Shown here in pieces: positions 1 through 6,652 of a stretch of 9,840 nucleotides of DNA. Below the pieces are notes generated by a model that had not been told where the DNA came from, ran no database searches, and was given only the letters and a program-made list of their open reading frames with translations. Position numbers and translations under genes: made by a program. Numbering within the stretch: position 1 is the first letter of the stretch; every line of letters starts with the position of its first letter. Source of the DNA: Thermoguttaceae bacterium (GTDB lineage: Bacteria; Planctomycetota; Planctomycetia; Pirellulales; Thermoguttaceae); NCBI GenBank assembly GCA_017549085.1, contig JAFYVO010000323.1, positions 1 to 9,840 on the forward strand. The letters are read 5' to 3'.

Positions 1-72
1 CAAGCGCCGCGCGCCCGTATCGCGTCGTTCCCCGCTCTCGACGTCGAACTATTGAGGACTCGTTACCAATGA
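1..72 (+). CDS. possible C-terminal tail of an upstream gene (partial)
   Basis: Reading frame 1 is open from the window edge to a TGA at 70-72. It overlaps the glgC start codon in an ATGA arrangement (ATG 69-71, TGA 70-72), which is typical of translationally coupled genes. The codons ATC, TTC, GAC, GTC and GAA near its middle fit the usage of the other genes here, but the last codons (CTA, TTG, AGG, ACT) do not. The 23 visible residues are too few to identify a family. A second frame with a stop at 53-55 would also fit, so this is a weak call. Confidence 0.3.
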   Translation, partial: QAPRARIASFPALDVELLRTRYQ

Positions 73-1376
73 AGAAAATCGTTATCGTTCTGATTCTCGG
101 CGGCGGACGCGGCACGCGCCTGTACCCGTTGACCAAAATGCGCGCGAAACCGGCCGTTCCGGTCGCCGGTAAATACCGCTTGATCGACATCCCGGTTTCG
201 AACTGCATTAATAGCGGTCTTAACAAGATTTACGTCATCACGCAGTTCAACTCGGTCAGTCTCCACCAACACCTGCAAACCTACCGCTTCGACACGTTCG
301 GCGGCGGGTTCGTCGAAATGTTGGCGGCGCAACAAACGAACGACAGCGACTCTTGGTACCAAGGGACGGCCGACGCGGTTCGCCAAAACTTCAACTTCAT
401 CCAACAGCGCGACGTCGATTACGTCTTGATCCTCTCCGGCGACCAACTCTACCGGATGGACTTCCAAAAGATGATCGAGACGCACGAGCGTTCGAACGCC
501 GACGTTACGATCGCCTCCGTCCCGGTCAAAAAAGACCGCGCCGGCGAACTCGGCATTATGCGCATCGACGAAGAGGGCCGCGTCCTTGGCTTCCTCGAAA
601 AACCGCAAACGGACGAAGAACTCTCGCACGTCTTCACCGGCGAAGACTTCATTCGCGAACGCGGTCTCGACCCGCAAGGGCGCGATTACCTCGCCAATAT
701 GGGCGTTTACCTTTTCAACCGCGACGCTCTCGTCGAAGCGTTGGAAAAGACCGACTACAAAGACTTCGGGAAGGAAGTTTTCCCCGCCTCGATTCGTTCG
801 AAACGCGTTTGCGTTCACCTCTTCGACGGTTACTGGGAAGACATCGGGACGATTCGCTCCTTCTACGAAGCGAACCTCGCGCTGGCCCAAAATCCGCCGG
901 TTTTCGAAATTTCGACCCCGCAAGCGCCGACGTACACCCAACTCCGTTACCTCCCGGCCAGCCGTTTCGACAACGCGACGGTTCGTTGCAGCTACATCGC
1001 CGACGGTTGCTCGATCGGCGAAGGCGCGGTTATTGAAAACTCGATCATCGGTATTCGTTGCCGCATCGGCAAAGGCTGCGTTATCCGCAACTCCATCGTG
1101 ATGGGGCAAGACTTCGTTACGAGCCCCGAAGAAGACGCGGCGGAAATCGCGGCGGGTCGTCCGCCGGTGGGGATCGGCGACCATACGGTCATCGACGGCG
1201 CCATCGTCGACAAAAACTGCCAAATCGGTTCGAACGTCTTCATCATCAACCCGGACGCCGTTCAAAACACGAAGGAACGCGAATTCGGGATGATTCGCGA
1301 CGGCGTTATCTGCGTCGAAAAGGGCGCGGTTTTGCCGAACCATTGGCACTTGGCGCAATCGTTGAAAAAAAAGTAA
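69..1376 (+). CDS. glgC: glucose-1-phosphate adenylyltransferase (ADP-glucose pyrophosphorylase)
   Basis: GlgC makes ADP-glucose and pyrophosphate from ATP and glucose-1-phosphate, the committed step of bacterial glycogen synthesis in the cytosol. The 435-residue protein is close to the family's usual 420-440. Visible motifs, in order: nucleotide-binding loop GGGRGTRLYPLT (11-22) followed by RAKPAVP; WYQGTADAV (96-104); SGDQLYRMD (123-131); FLEKP (175-179), whose lysine contacts the sugar phosphate in this family; and GYWEDIGT near 254-261. From about residue 295 to 410 there are hexapeptide-like repeats (IADGCSIGEGAVIENS, IGIRCRIGKGCVIRNS) expected of the left-handed beta-helix. The ATG at 69 is preceded by TGAGGA at 53-58, and the protein begins just before the nucleotide loop, as in relatives. 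The frame stays open upstream, but the extra residues look unrelated to GlgC. No glgA or glgB is in view. Allosteric behaviour cannot be read from the sequence. Confidence 0.95.
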   Translation: MKKIVIVLILGGGRGTRLYPLTKMRAKPAVPVAGKYRLIDIPVSNCINSGLNKIYVITQFNSVSLHQHLQTYRFDTFGGGFVEMLAAQQTNDSDSWYQGTADAVRQNFNFIQQRDVDYVLILSGDQLYRMDFQKMIETHERSNADVTIASVPVKKDRAGELGIMRIDEEGRVLGFLEKPQTDEELSHVFTGEDFIRERGLDPQGRDYLANMGVYLFNRDALVEALEKTDYKDFGKEVFPASIRSKRVCVHLFDGYWEDIGTIRSFYEANLALAQNPPVFEISTPQAPTYTQLRYLPASRFDNATVRCSYIADGCSIGEGAVIENSIIGIRCRIGKGCVIRNSIVMGQDFVTSPEEDAAEIAAGRPPVGIGDHTVIDGAIVDKNCQIGSNVFIINPDAVQNTKEREFGMIRDGVICVEKGAVLPNHWHLAQSLKKK

Positions 1377-1404
1377 CGGCGCGGCCTAAAACGCGTTGAT
1401 TGGG

Positions 1405-1434
1405 CGCGACGGTTTCCTTGCCGTCGCGATTTTC
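1405..1434 (+). terminator. candidate intrinsic terminator after glgC
   Basis: A perfect 8-bp stem (CGCGACGG at 1405-1412 with CCGTCGCG at 1421-1428) closes an 8-base loop 28 bases after the glgC stop. It is followed by ATTTTC. The stem is strong but the T run is short, so termination may be partial. Confidence 0.55.
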
Positions 1435-1450
1435 AGCGTTTTTCTTGTTC

Positions 1451-1505
1451 GACGCAAACGTCGGAGCGCGGTCTTAGCGGCAAGCGTTCCGGCGTTTGCG
1501 TTTTC
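1451..1505 (+). terminator. long hairpin, second candidate terminator
   Basis: An 18-bp uninterrupted stem pairs ACGCAAACGTCGGAGCGC (1452-1469) with GCGTTCCGGCGTTTGCGT (1484-1501). It has two G-T wobbles and a 14-base loop, and can extend by one more G-T pair (1451/1502). It runs into TTTTCTT on the plus strand. On the minus strand no T run follows the hairpin, so it reads as a plus-strand terminator, probably a backup for glgC. It could also be the body of a small RNA. Confidence 0.5.
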
Positions 1506-1677
1506 TTGTCCCCAACGCGGTCGACGCCGTTCCCTTCCCCGTCGCCGTCAAAAAACGCCCCGACGCGACTCTTGACGGCGCGACGGGCCGTTCGCCGTTT
1601 GACGCCGCTCCTTGCAAGCGCGTCTAACGGCGTTCGCGATTCGGTTCTTACTTCGTTCCCTCCAACTCGTCGAGAAT
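1506..1677. other. GC-rich spacer with overlapping inverted repeats
   Basis: I see no convincing gene here; the short ORFs on both strands are arginine-rich shadows. Several arms can pair in alternative ways: CGCCGTCAA (1543-1551) with TTGACGGCG (1572-1580), ACGGCG (1575-1580) with CGCCGT (1593-1598), and CGCCGTT (1593-1599) with AACGGCG (1626-1632). None is followed by a T run on either strand. The spacer may hold the decayed downstream region of the minus-strand pseudogene. Confidence 0.4.
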
Positions 1678-2853
1678 TTAGCGACAAGAAATGATTTTCT
1701 CAACCAAATCGTTTGGGACGAACCAATATTGATTCGTCGACTCGAACCCGACGCAAGCATCCGCCGTCGCGGCGCAACGCAACGCCTTCGCCAACTCGAT
1801 CTCGTCGCGAACGATCGCCGCCATTTCCGCTTCGACCGCCGTTAATCTCGCCGCGTTTTCGCTATTTTCCACATTTTGCAGCGCGAACCGTTCGTCGCGA
1901 AGCGACGCAAAGCGCGTTTGATTAGCGCAACTCAAATAAACGACGCCCGCGACGTCGGCGCAACGCGCTTGCGGTTCCGCTTCGACGCGGCGTTCGGGTC
2001 GAGGCGTTTTTCGCCGCTTCGACCAAGAGCGCGCCGCCTTCCCGGAACCCGCGTCCGCACTTCTCCCTCTGCTCGGCGAAGACGAGCGGCGGACCCGGCG
2101 CCGTCCAGCTCGCGACGTCGTCGTAAGGTATCCCGACCATCGTCGCTCGACACCCGGTCGGCGCCAAGCGGAGCAAATTCGCCGGGCCAATTTGGTTCGG
2201 CGCGGTGTAAACGACGCCCAGCAAATACGGGAACTCCTCGAAGGCGCGACTAACTTTCGTCCAACCGGCGCGCCCGGTCGCGGCGCCCGCTTCCCCGAAA
2301 ACGCGCGTCGCCAAGCGGTCGAGCGCCTCCGCTTCGGTCGTCGTTTCGTCTTTAAACTCTTGAATCGCCTCCAAGCCGACCGTCGGAAAGCCGCCAAGCG
2401 ACCAGCCGGCCATCACCCCGTCGCCCCCGGAACGCGAAAGGTTCGCCGGGCGTCGGACGACCAAACCGAGCGCCGGAATCGTCGGTATCGACGCGATTTC
2501 CCAGGTCGCGTTGAATTGGCGCTTCGCGACCGTTTTGAGCCCGGCCTTCTTCGCCGCCGCCCAATGTTCGACCGCGCGCGGCCCCGGCCCAACCGCCGAA
2601 ATCGAATATTCGCCGGTCGGAAGGGGAACAAATCGAGCGGCGCCGCGTCGAACGCTAGCGTTAAAGTCTCGCTATTTTCGCCGTTTTCGCCGATCAAACC
2701 GTCGAAACTCGACGTCCCGACGCTAGCCGCGCCCGCAACGTCGTTAAAATCGATTTCCACCGCCCCTGCAAGTCGCTCCGCAAGGCGCCAAGTCGAGTTT
2801 ATTCCGCTCCAACCGACGACGAGCCCCAAGCTCGCCGCGCCCCAAAAAGGCAA
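1678..2853 (-). pseudogene. truncated, twice-frameshifted gene of an uncharacterised planctomycete-type protein
   Basis: Three minus-strand fragments in different frames read as one protein. Fragment 1 (2853 to about 2629) contains LAERLAGAVEIDFNDVAG and ENSETLTLAFDAAPLDL. One base is then missing near 2629, and fragment 2 (2629 to about 2000) continues VPLPTGEYSISAVGPGPRA, KAGLKTVAKRQFNATWEIAS, GDGVMAGWSLGGFP, FEEFPYLLGVVYTAPNQIG and PTGCRATMVGIPYDDVASW. One extra base (or two missing) near 1998-2003 shifts to fragment 3 (to the TAA at 1678-1680), containing PERRVEAEPQARCADVAGV and ending GFESTNQYWFVPNDLVEKI plus four residues. From memory this matches the C-terminal half of large proteins of unknown function in Planctomycetes, Lentisphaerae and Verrucomicrobia; I know no proven activity. 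Upstream of 2853 fragment 1 hits a TAA (2857-2859) and no N-terminal half is readable in the A+T-rich DNA beyond. The joined reading gives about 390 residues. Sequencing errors could explain the shifts but not the missing front. Confidence 0.75.
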
Positions 2854-2859
2854 AATTTA

Positions 2860-3236
2860 AACGTCTTTTCGGTATTTTTACCGCCTTATCTATTAAAAGC
2901 TCCACAAACCAAATTTCGCGCCAAGATCAAAGGCAAAACGCGACGCAATTTTTCAAGTTTCGCCGCGTCTCGGCAACCGCGCGCCCACAATATACGAAAC
3001 AATTATCATCTTTTCTAAGTATTCTATGAATATTATTCCCCTTCTAAAAACCGTACGGAATTTTCGAAAGGCGTTTTGAATCGCCGCAAAAAATTTTTGA
3101 ATTTTTCTCAGGCGATTTAGGGGACCGAGACGCTAGACGGTAAACGCGGAAATTACCGCGATAAAGCGTTCTTTCCGGCGCCGCGCGGCGCCGCGTCGAA
3201 CACTATTTTAACACAACGGAAGTGGAAAAAAAAGTC
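2860..3236. other. A+T-rich intergenic region with palindromes, no gene seen
   Basis: Stops are frequent in all frames. The region holds A and T tracts (for example 3088-3098), an 8-base palindrome CCGTACGG (3051-3058), and a possible stem AATCGCC (3079-3085) with GGCGATT (3111-3117). A nested hairpin pairs CGCGG (3145-3149) with CCGCG (3156-3160), flanked by ACGCT (3130-3134) and AGCGT (3165-3169). It ends with a GC-rich palindrome and an A8 run just before the dcd promoter. Minus-strand -10-like sequences (GATAAT, TATATT) lie near 2990-3010 but lack good -35 partners. Confidence 0.5.
3177..3192. repeat. 16-bp perfect GC palindrome
   Basis: GGCGCCGCGCGGCGCC is its own reverse complement. 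It sits in otherwise A+T-rich DNA 45 bases upstream of the -35 element of the putative dcd promoter. As RNA it could form a 6-bp stem with a GCGC loop. It may be an operator or the end of an upstream transcript; no T run follows closely. Confidence 0.6.
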
Positions 3237-3264
3237 TTTACAAGAAAACAAAATTTGTTAGAAT
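3226..3264 (+). promoter_or_regulatory. sigma70-type promoter for the dcd leader
   Basis: TTTACA (3237-3242) and TAGAAT (3259-3264) are separated by 16 bases, each one mismatch from consensus (TTGACA/TATAAT). A run of eight A (3226-3233) lies just upstream of the -35, where an UP element would sit. Transcription would begin near 3271, giving a leader of about 270 bases before the dcd ATG. No transcript evidence is available. Confidence 0.6.
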
Positions 3265-3322
3265 TTGCTTGGTTGAAGGAAAGGAACGCTAAATAAAGCG
3301 TCCCGAAAATTTGACTTGCTAT

Positions 3323-3380
3323 ATAACGATTACGCAAAACGTTTATTTTGCGCGACGCAAAAACGCGTCCTAATCGTTAT
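3323..3380 (+). promoter_or_regulatory. candidate structured RNA (three-way junction) in the dcd leader
   Basis: Three perfectly paired helices nest exactly. The closing stem pairs ATAACGATTA (3323-3332) with TAATCGTTAT (3371-3380). Inside it are hairpin CGCAAAA/TTTTGCG (3333-3339/3346-3352, loop CGTTTA) and hairpin GACGC/GCGTC (3354-3358/3365-3369, loop AAAAAC). Junction strands are 0, 1 and 1 base long. The loops are complementary over four bases (GTTT 3341-3344 with AAAC 3361-3364), so a loop-loop contact is possible. A further imperfect hairpin follows at 3390-3411. The position between a good promoter and dcd suggests a regulatory leader or a small RNA. The junctions lack room for a purine-riboswitch pocket and I recognise no known class. 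Chance folding is not excluded. Confidence 0.35.
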
Positions 3381-3543
3381 CGCCGTCATAACTTACGCGT
3401 TTTCGCAAGTTCGCCTCGTTCGTCTTGGCGCGCTAATAATCGCGAAAACTTAACGAAAACCTTGAAGAAAACGCCGCGACAGGTCGAAATAAGCGGAAAA
3501 GTTTACCTATTTTCGTTTATCTTAAAACCGCGAAGGAACGCCG

Positions 3544-4089
3544 ATGATTCTCTCCGGACTCGAAATTGAAAAAGAAATTGCGAATGGAAACATCGTCGTC
3601 GAACCGTTCGACCGTTCGCGTTTGAACCCGAACAGCTACAATCTGCGTCTTCATCACGAGTTGCTCGTCTACGACGGGCCTACGCTCGATATGAAAACGC
3701 CGAACGCCTACCGCGAAATCGCGATTCCGGAAGAAGGCCTTCTCCTCGAACCCGGCAAAGTTTACCTAGGCCGCACGGTCGAGTACACCGAAACGAAAAC
3801 GCTCGTTCCGATGTTGGAGGGTCGTTCGTCGGTTGGTCGCCTCGGGTTGTCGATTCACATCACCGCCGGTTTTGGCGACGTCGGATTCAAAGGCTTTTGG
3901 ACCTTGGAGCTCCACTGCGTTCAGCCGATCCGCGTCTACGCCGGCGTCGAGATTTGCCAGATTTACTATCACACCATCGAAGGCGACTACGTCCCCTACG
4001 ACGGCGGCAAATACCAAAATAATCGCGGCGTTCAAGCCAGTATGATGTACCTCGACTTCGAAGACGCGAAAAAATCGGCCCGACGCTAA
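3544..4089 (+). CDS. dcd: dCTP deaminase family (possibly bifunctional dCTP deaminase/dUTPase)
   Basis: Dcd deaminates dCTP to dUTP, supplying dUMP for thymidylate synthesis; some relatives also hydrolyse the triphosphate. The 181-residue protein has the family's usual length. Seen: the N-terminal core with SRLNPNSYNLRL (25-36), motif EGRSSVGRLG (92-101), ITAGFGDVGFKGFWTLEL (106-123) and the C-terminal GKYQNNRGVQ (155-164). Aligned by spacing to E. coli Dcd, S95, R99, A108 and E122 match S111, R115, A124 and the catalytic E138. Gly109 stands where E. coli has His125, and Asp112 aligns with the Asp of the AGVID motif in bifunctional and dUTPase enzymes, so the bifunctional activity is open. 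AAGGA at 3533-3537 sits 6 bases before the ATG. A long leader precedes it. nrdD follows after about 106 bases, which suits a shared role in dNTP supply. Confidence 0.93.
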   Translation: MILSGLEIEKEIANGNIVVEPFDRSRLNPNSYNLRLHHELLVYDGPTLDMKTPNAYREIAIPEEGLLLEPGKVYLGRTVEYTETKTLVPMLEGRSSVGRLGLSIHITAGFGDVGFKGFWTLELHCVQPIRVYAGVEICQIYYHTIEGDYVPYDGGKYQNNRGVQASMMYLDFEDAKKSARR

Positions 4090-4195
4090 CCTTGGTTGGC
4101 GGTTCGCGCTTCGAATTAGCGTTTCGCTTTGTTTCACGCGACGAAGCGAGAAAATTAACGCATTAACCTAAAAAAACGCTTGTTGTTAAATAATA

Positions 4196-6652
4196 ATGTC
4201 TGTTATTTCCGAGACTGCGCAAACGATGATTAAACTGAAAAATCCCCCCGAAACGGCGCTCGCGACGATCGAATACATCGTCAAACGCGACGGCCGCCGC
4301 GCGCGCTTCGCCCCGGAAAAGATCGGCGCCGCCATCCAAAAGGCGTTCGCCGCGACCGGGCAGCCGCAACCGAACGAATATGTTGAAGCCCTGACCGCTA
4401 AAGTCGCGGCGCGCGTCGTCGACGCCGGTTTTGTTTCCCCGGAAGTCGAAGACGTTCAAGACTGCGTCGAATCGGTGTTGATCGAAAACGGGCACGTCCG
4501 CACCGCGCGCAACTATATGGCGTACCGCGCCGAGCGCACCCGCGTTCGCGAACTCGGCTCCCGCCTGATGCGCACCTTTGGAGACATCACCTTCAAAGAC
4601 GCGAAAACGAGCGACGTCAAGCGCGAAAACGCCAACGTCAACGGCGACACCGCGATGGGCCAAATGCTTAAATACGGTTCCGAAGGCGCCAAGGAGTTCT
4701 TTCACAAGTTCGTCCTGAAGCCGGAACACTCGCGCGCCCACGTCGAAGGCGACATTCACATTCACGACCTCGACTTCTACACGATGACGACGACGTGCTG
4801 CCAAATCGACTTGATCCGCTTGTTCAAGAACGGTTTCGGCACCGGACACGGCGTCCTGCGCGAACCGAACGACGTGCAATCGTACGCCGCGCTCGCCTGC
4901 ATCGCGATTCAGTCGAACCAAAACGACCAACACGGCGGCCAGTCGATCGTCAACTTCGATTACGGCCTCGCGCCCGGCGTTATCAAGACGTTCCGTCGCC
5001 TTTACCGCGATAATCTCGCCAAGGCCGTCGCGTTTTCGACCGGTTCAAGCGCGTCGATCGCCGACGATTTGAAGGCCCTGCACCGCGAAATCTTCGCGTC
5101 CGGCGTCGAGTTGAAGCTGGAAGAGCGCGACGCGTTCTTCGCCGCCGAAGCCGCCGCGGTCGCCGAACGTTTCTTCGCGACTTGGAACGCCGACGCGTCG
5201 TCGCCGCTGACCGCCGAACGCTTCGTCGAACTGCAACGCCAAGCCGCCGACTTGGCGCACCGCGAAACCGACCGCGCGACCTTCCAAGCGATGGAAGCGC
5301 TCGTCCACAACCTGAACACGATGCACAGCCGCGCCGGAGCGCAAACCCCCTTCTCGTCGATCAACTACGGGATGGACGTTTCGCCGGAAGGCCGTATGAT
5401 CGTTAAAAACGTCCTTCTCGCGCAAGAAGCGGGGCTCGGGGCCGGCGAAACGCCGATCTTCCCGATCCACATTTTCCGCGTCAAGGAAGGAATCAACGCC
5501 GAACCGGGCGACCCGAACTACGATTTGTTCAAGTTGGCCTGCCGCGTCAGCGCGAAACGCCTCTTCCCGAACTTCGCGTTCCAAGACGCGCCGTTCAACC
5601 TGCAATACTACCAACCGGGTCGACCGGAGACGGAAATCGCCTATATGGGGTGCCGCACCCGCGTCGTCGGGAACATTTGCGACCCGGAACGCGAAATCAC
5701 CTATTCGCGGGGCAACCTGAGCTTCACGTCGATCAACCTGCCGCGCGTCGCGCTGGACTCGAAGGGCGATATGAACGCGTTTTACGCCGACCTGACCGCG
5801 AAGCTCGACTTGGCCGTCGACCAACTGTTGGAGCGTTTCCGCATTCAATGCCAAAAGAAGGTGAAAAACTTCCCGTTCCTGATGGGGCAAGGCGTTTGGC
5901 TTGACTCCGAAACCCTCGGTCCGGAGCGCGAAGTCGGCGAAATCCTGAAACACGGCACGCTGTCGGTAGGGTTCATTGGCTTGGCGGAAACGCTAAAAGC
6001 GCTGATCGGCGTTCACCACGGCGAAAGCGAAGAAGCGCAAAAGCTCGGTCTTGAAATCGTCGCCTTTATGCGCAAATACCTCGACGACGTCGCGCAAGAG
6101 AAACAGCTGAACTTCTCGCTCCTCGCGACGCCGGCCGAAGGGCTTTCCGGACGCTTCGTCAAGTTGGACCGCAAAAAGTACGGCACGATCGAGGGCGTTA
6201 CCGACCGCGATTACTACACGAACAGCTTCCACGTTCCGGTTCACTTCCACGTTCCGTGTTGGCAAAAAATCCAACTTGAAGCGCCGTATCACGCGCTGAC
6301 GAACGCCGGGCACATCACCTACGTCGAGCTGGACGGCGACGCCTCGCAAAACTTGGACGCGTTCGAAAAGATCGTTCACGCGATGCGCAAAGCGGGCGTC
6401 GGTTACGGCGCGATCAACCACCCGATCGACTCCGACCCGGTCTGCGGTTTCAACGGCGTCCTCAACGGCGACGTTTGCCCGAAATGCGGTCGCAAAGAAA
6501 CGCCGGACCAACCGTTCGAACGCGTTCGCCGCATCACCGGCTACCTCGTCGGGACGCTCGACCGCTTCAACGACGCGAAACGCTCCGAAGTGAAAGACCG
6601 CGTTTCGCACTCGACCGCTTGCCCGACCGCGCAAAACGGGAGCGCCGAATGA
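4196..6652 (+). CDS. nrdD: anaerobic (class III) ribonucleoside-triphosphate reductase
   Basis: NrdD reduces ribonucleoside triphosphates to dNTPs using a glycyl radical. Residues about 25-115 form the N-terminal ATP-cone, which senses ATP/dATP. The catalytic domain carries HIHDLDFYTMTTTCC, with Cys201/Cys202 where the first conserved cysteine lies, and AYMGCRTRV with Cys486, the likely thiyl-radical cysteine of the finger loop (family inference). The C-terminal RITGYLVG places the radical glycine at Gly782. The preceding zinc region has Cys750, Cys761 and Cys764, but Asp747 stands at the first ligand position. At 818 residues it is longer than E. coli NrdD (712); part of the excess is an Ala/Glu-rich stretch near 280-365, before QAMEALVHNLNTMHSRAGAQ. 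No clear Shine-Dalgarno precedes ATG 4196. An in-frame ATG at 4226 would shorten it by ten residues and is equally possible. The stop overlaps nrdG. I found no NrdR box. Confidence 0.96.
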   Translation: MSVISETAQTMIKLKNPPETALATIEYIVKRDGRRARFAPEKIGAAIQKAFAATGQPQPNEYVEALTAKVAARVVDAGFVSPEVEDVQDCVESVLIENGHVRTARNYMAYRAERTRVRELGSRLMRTFGDITFKDAKTSDVKRENANVNGDTAMGQMLKYGSEGAKEFFHKFVLKPEHSRAHVEGDIHIHDLDFYTMTTTCCQIDLIRLFKNGFGTGHGVLREPNDVQSYAALACIAIQSNQNDQHGGQSIVNFDYGLAPGVIKTFRRLYRDNLAKAVAFSTGSSASIADDLKALHREIFASGVELKLEERDAFFAAEAAAVAERFFATWNADASSPLTAERFVELQRQAADLAHRETDRATFQAMEALVHNLNTMHSRAGAQTPFSSINYGMDVSPEGRMIVKNVLLAQEAGLGAGETPIFPIHIFRVKEGINAEPGDPNYDLFKLACRVSAKRLFPNFAFQDAPFNLQYYQPGRPETEIAYMGCRTRVVGNICDPEREITYSRGNLSFTSINLPRVALDSKGDMNAFYADLTAKLDLAVDQLLERFRIQCQKKVKNFPFLMGQGVWLDSETLGPEREVGEILKHGTLSVGFIGLAETLKALIGVHHGESEEAQKLGLEIVAFMRKYLDDVAQEKQLNFSLLATPAEGLSGRFVKLDRKKYGTIEGVTDRDYYTNSFHVPVHFHVPCWQKIQLEAPYHALTNAGHITYVELDGDASQNLDAFEKIVHAMRKAGVGYGAINHPIDSDPVCGFNGVLNGDVCPKCGRKETPDQPFERVRRITGYLVGTLDRFNDAKRSEVKDRVSHSTACPTAQNGSAE

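Noticed and set aside
63..1358. 431-codon open frame antisense to glgC
   Set aside because: It mirrors glgC almost exactly and is an arginine/valine-rich shadow caused by the biased codon use of the real gene. No family is recognisable.
2192..2860. Plus-strand 222-codon frame over the pseudogene
   Set aside because: It is arginine/proline-rich shadow sequence; the minus strand gives coherent conserved-looking protein across the same stretch.
3311..3331. TTGACT followed by TATATAAC as a second dcd promoter
   Set aside because: The spacing between the two elements is far too short for a -35/-10 pair. TGCTATATA could act as an extended -10 but has no supporting -35.
3323..3380. Known purine or 2'-deoxyguanosine riboswitch
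   Set aside because: The three-way outline is similar, but the junction strands are 0-1-1 bases and the conserved pyrimidine-rich junction sequence is absent.
3348..3569. 73-codon frame in the dcd leader running into dcd
   Set aside because: It is basic and low in recognisable features, overlaps the dcd start in another frame, and covers the predicted RNA structure.
4090..4195. NrdR box or intrinsic terminator between dcd and nrdD
   Set aside because: No pair of NrdR-like 16-mers is seen. A 7-bp stem (4107-4113 with 4142-4148) exists but has a 28-base loop and no T run.
4163..6634. Several long open frames antisense to nrdD
   Set aside because: They follow the coding strand of a well-supported gene and have shadow-like composition (Arg/Val/Ala/Asp) without motifs or ribosome binding sites.
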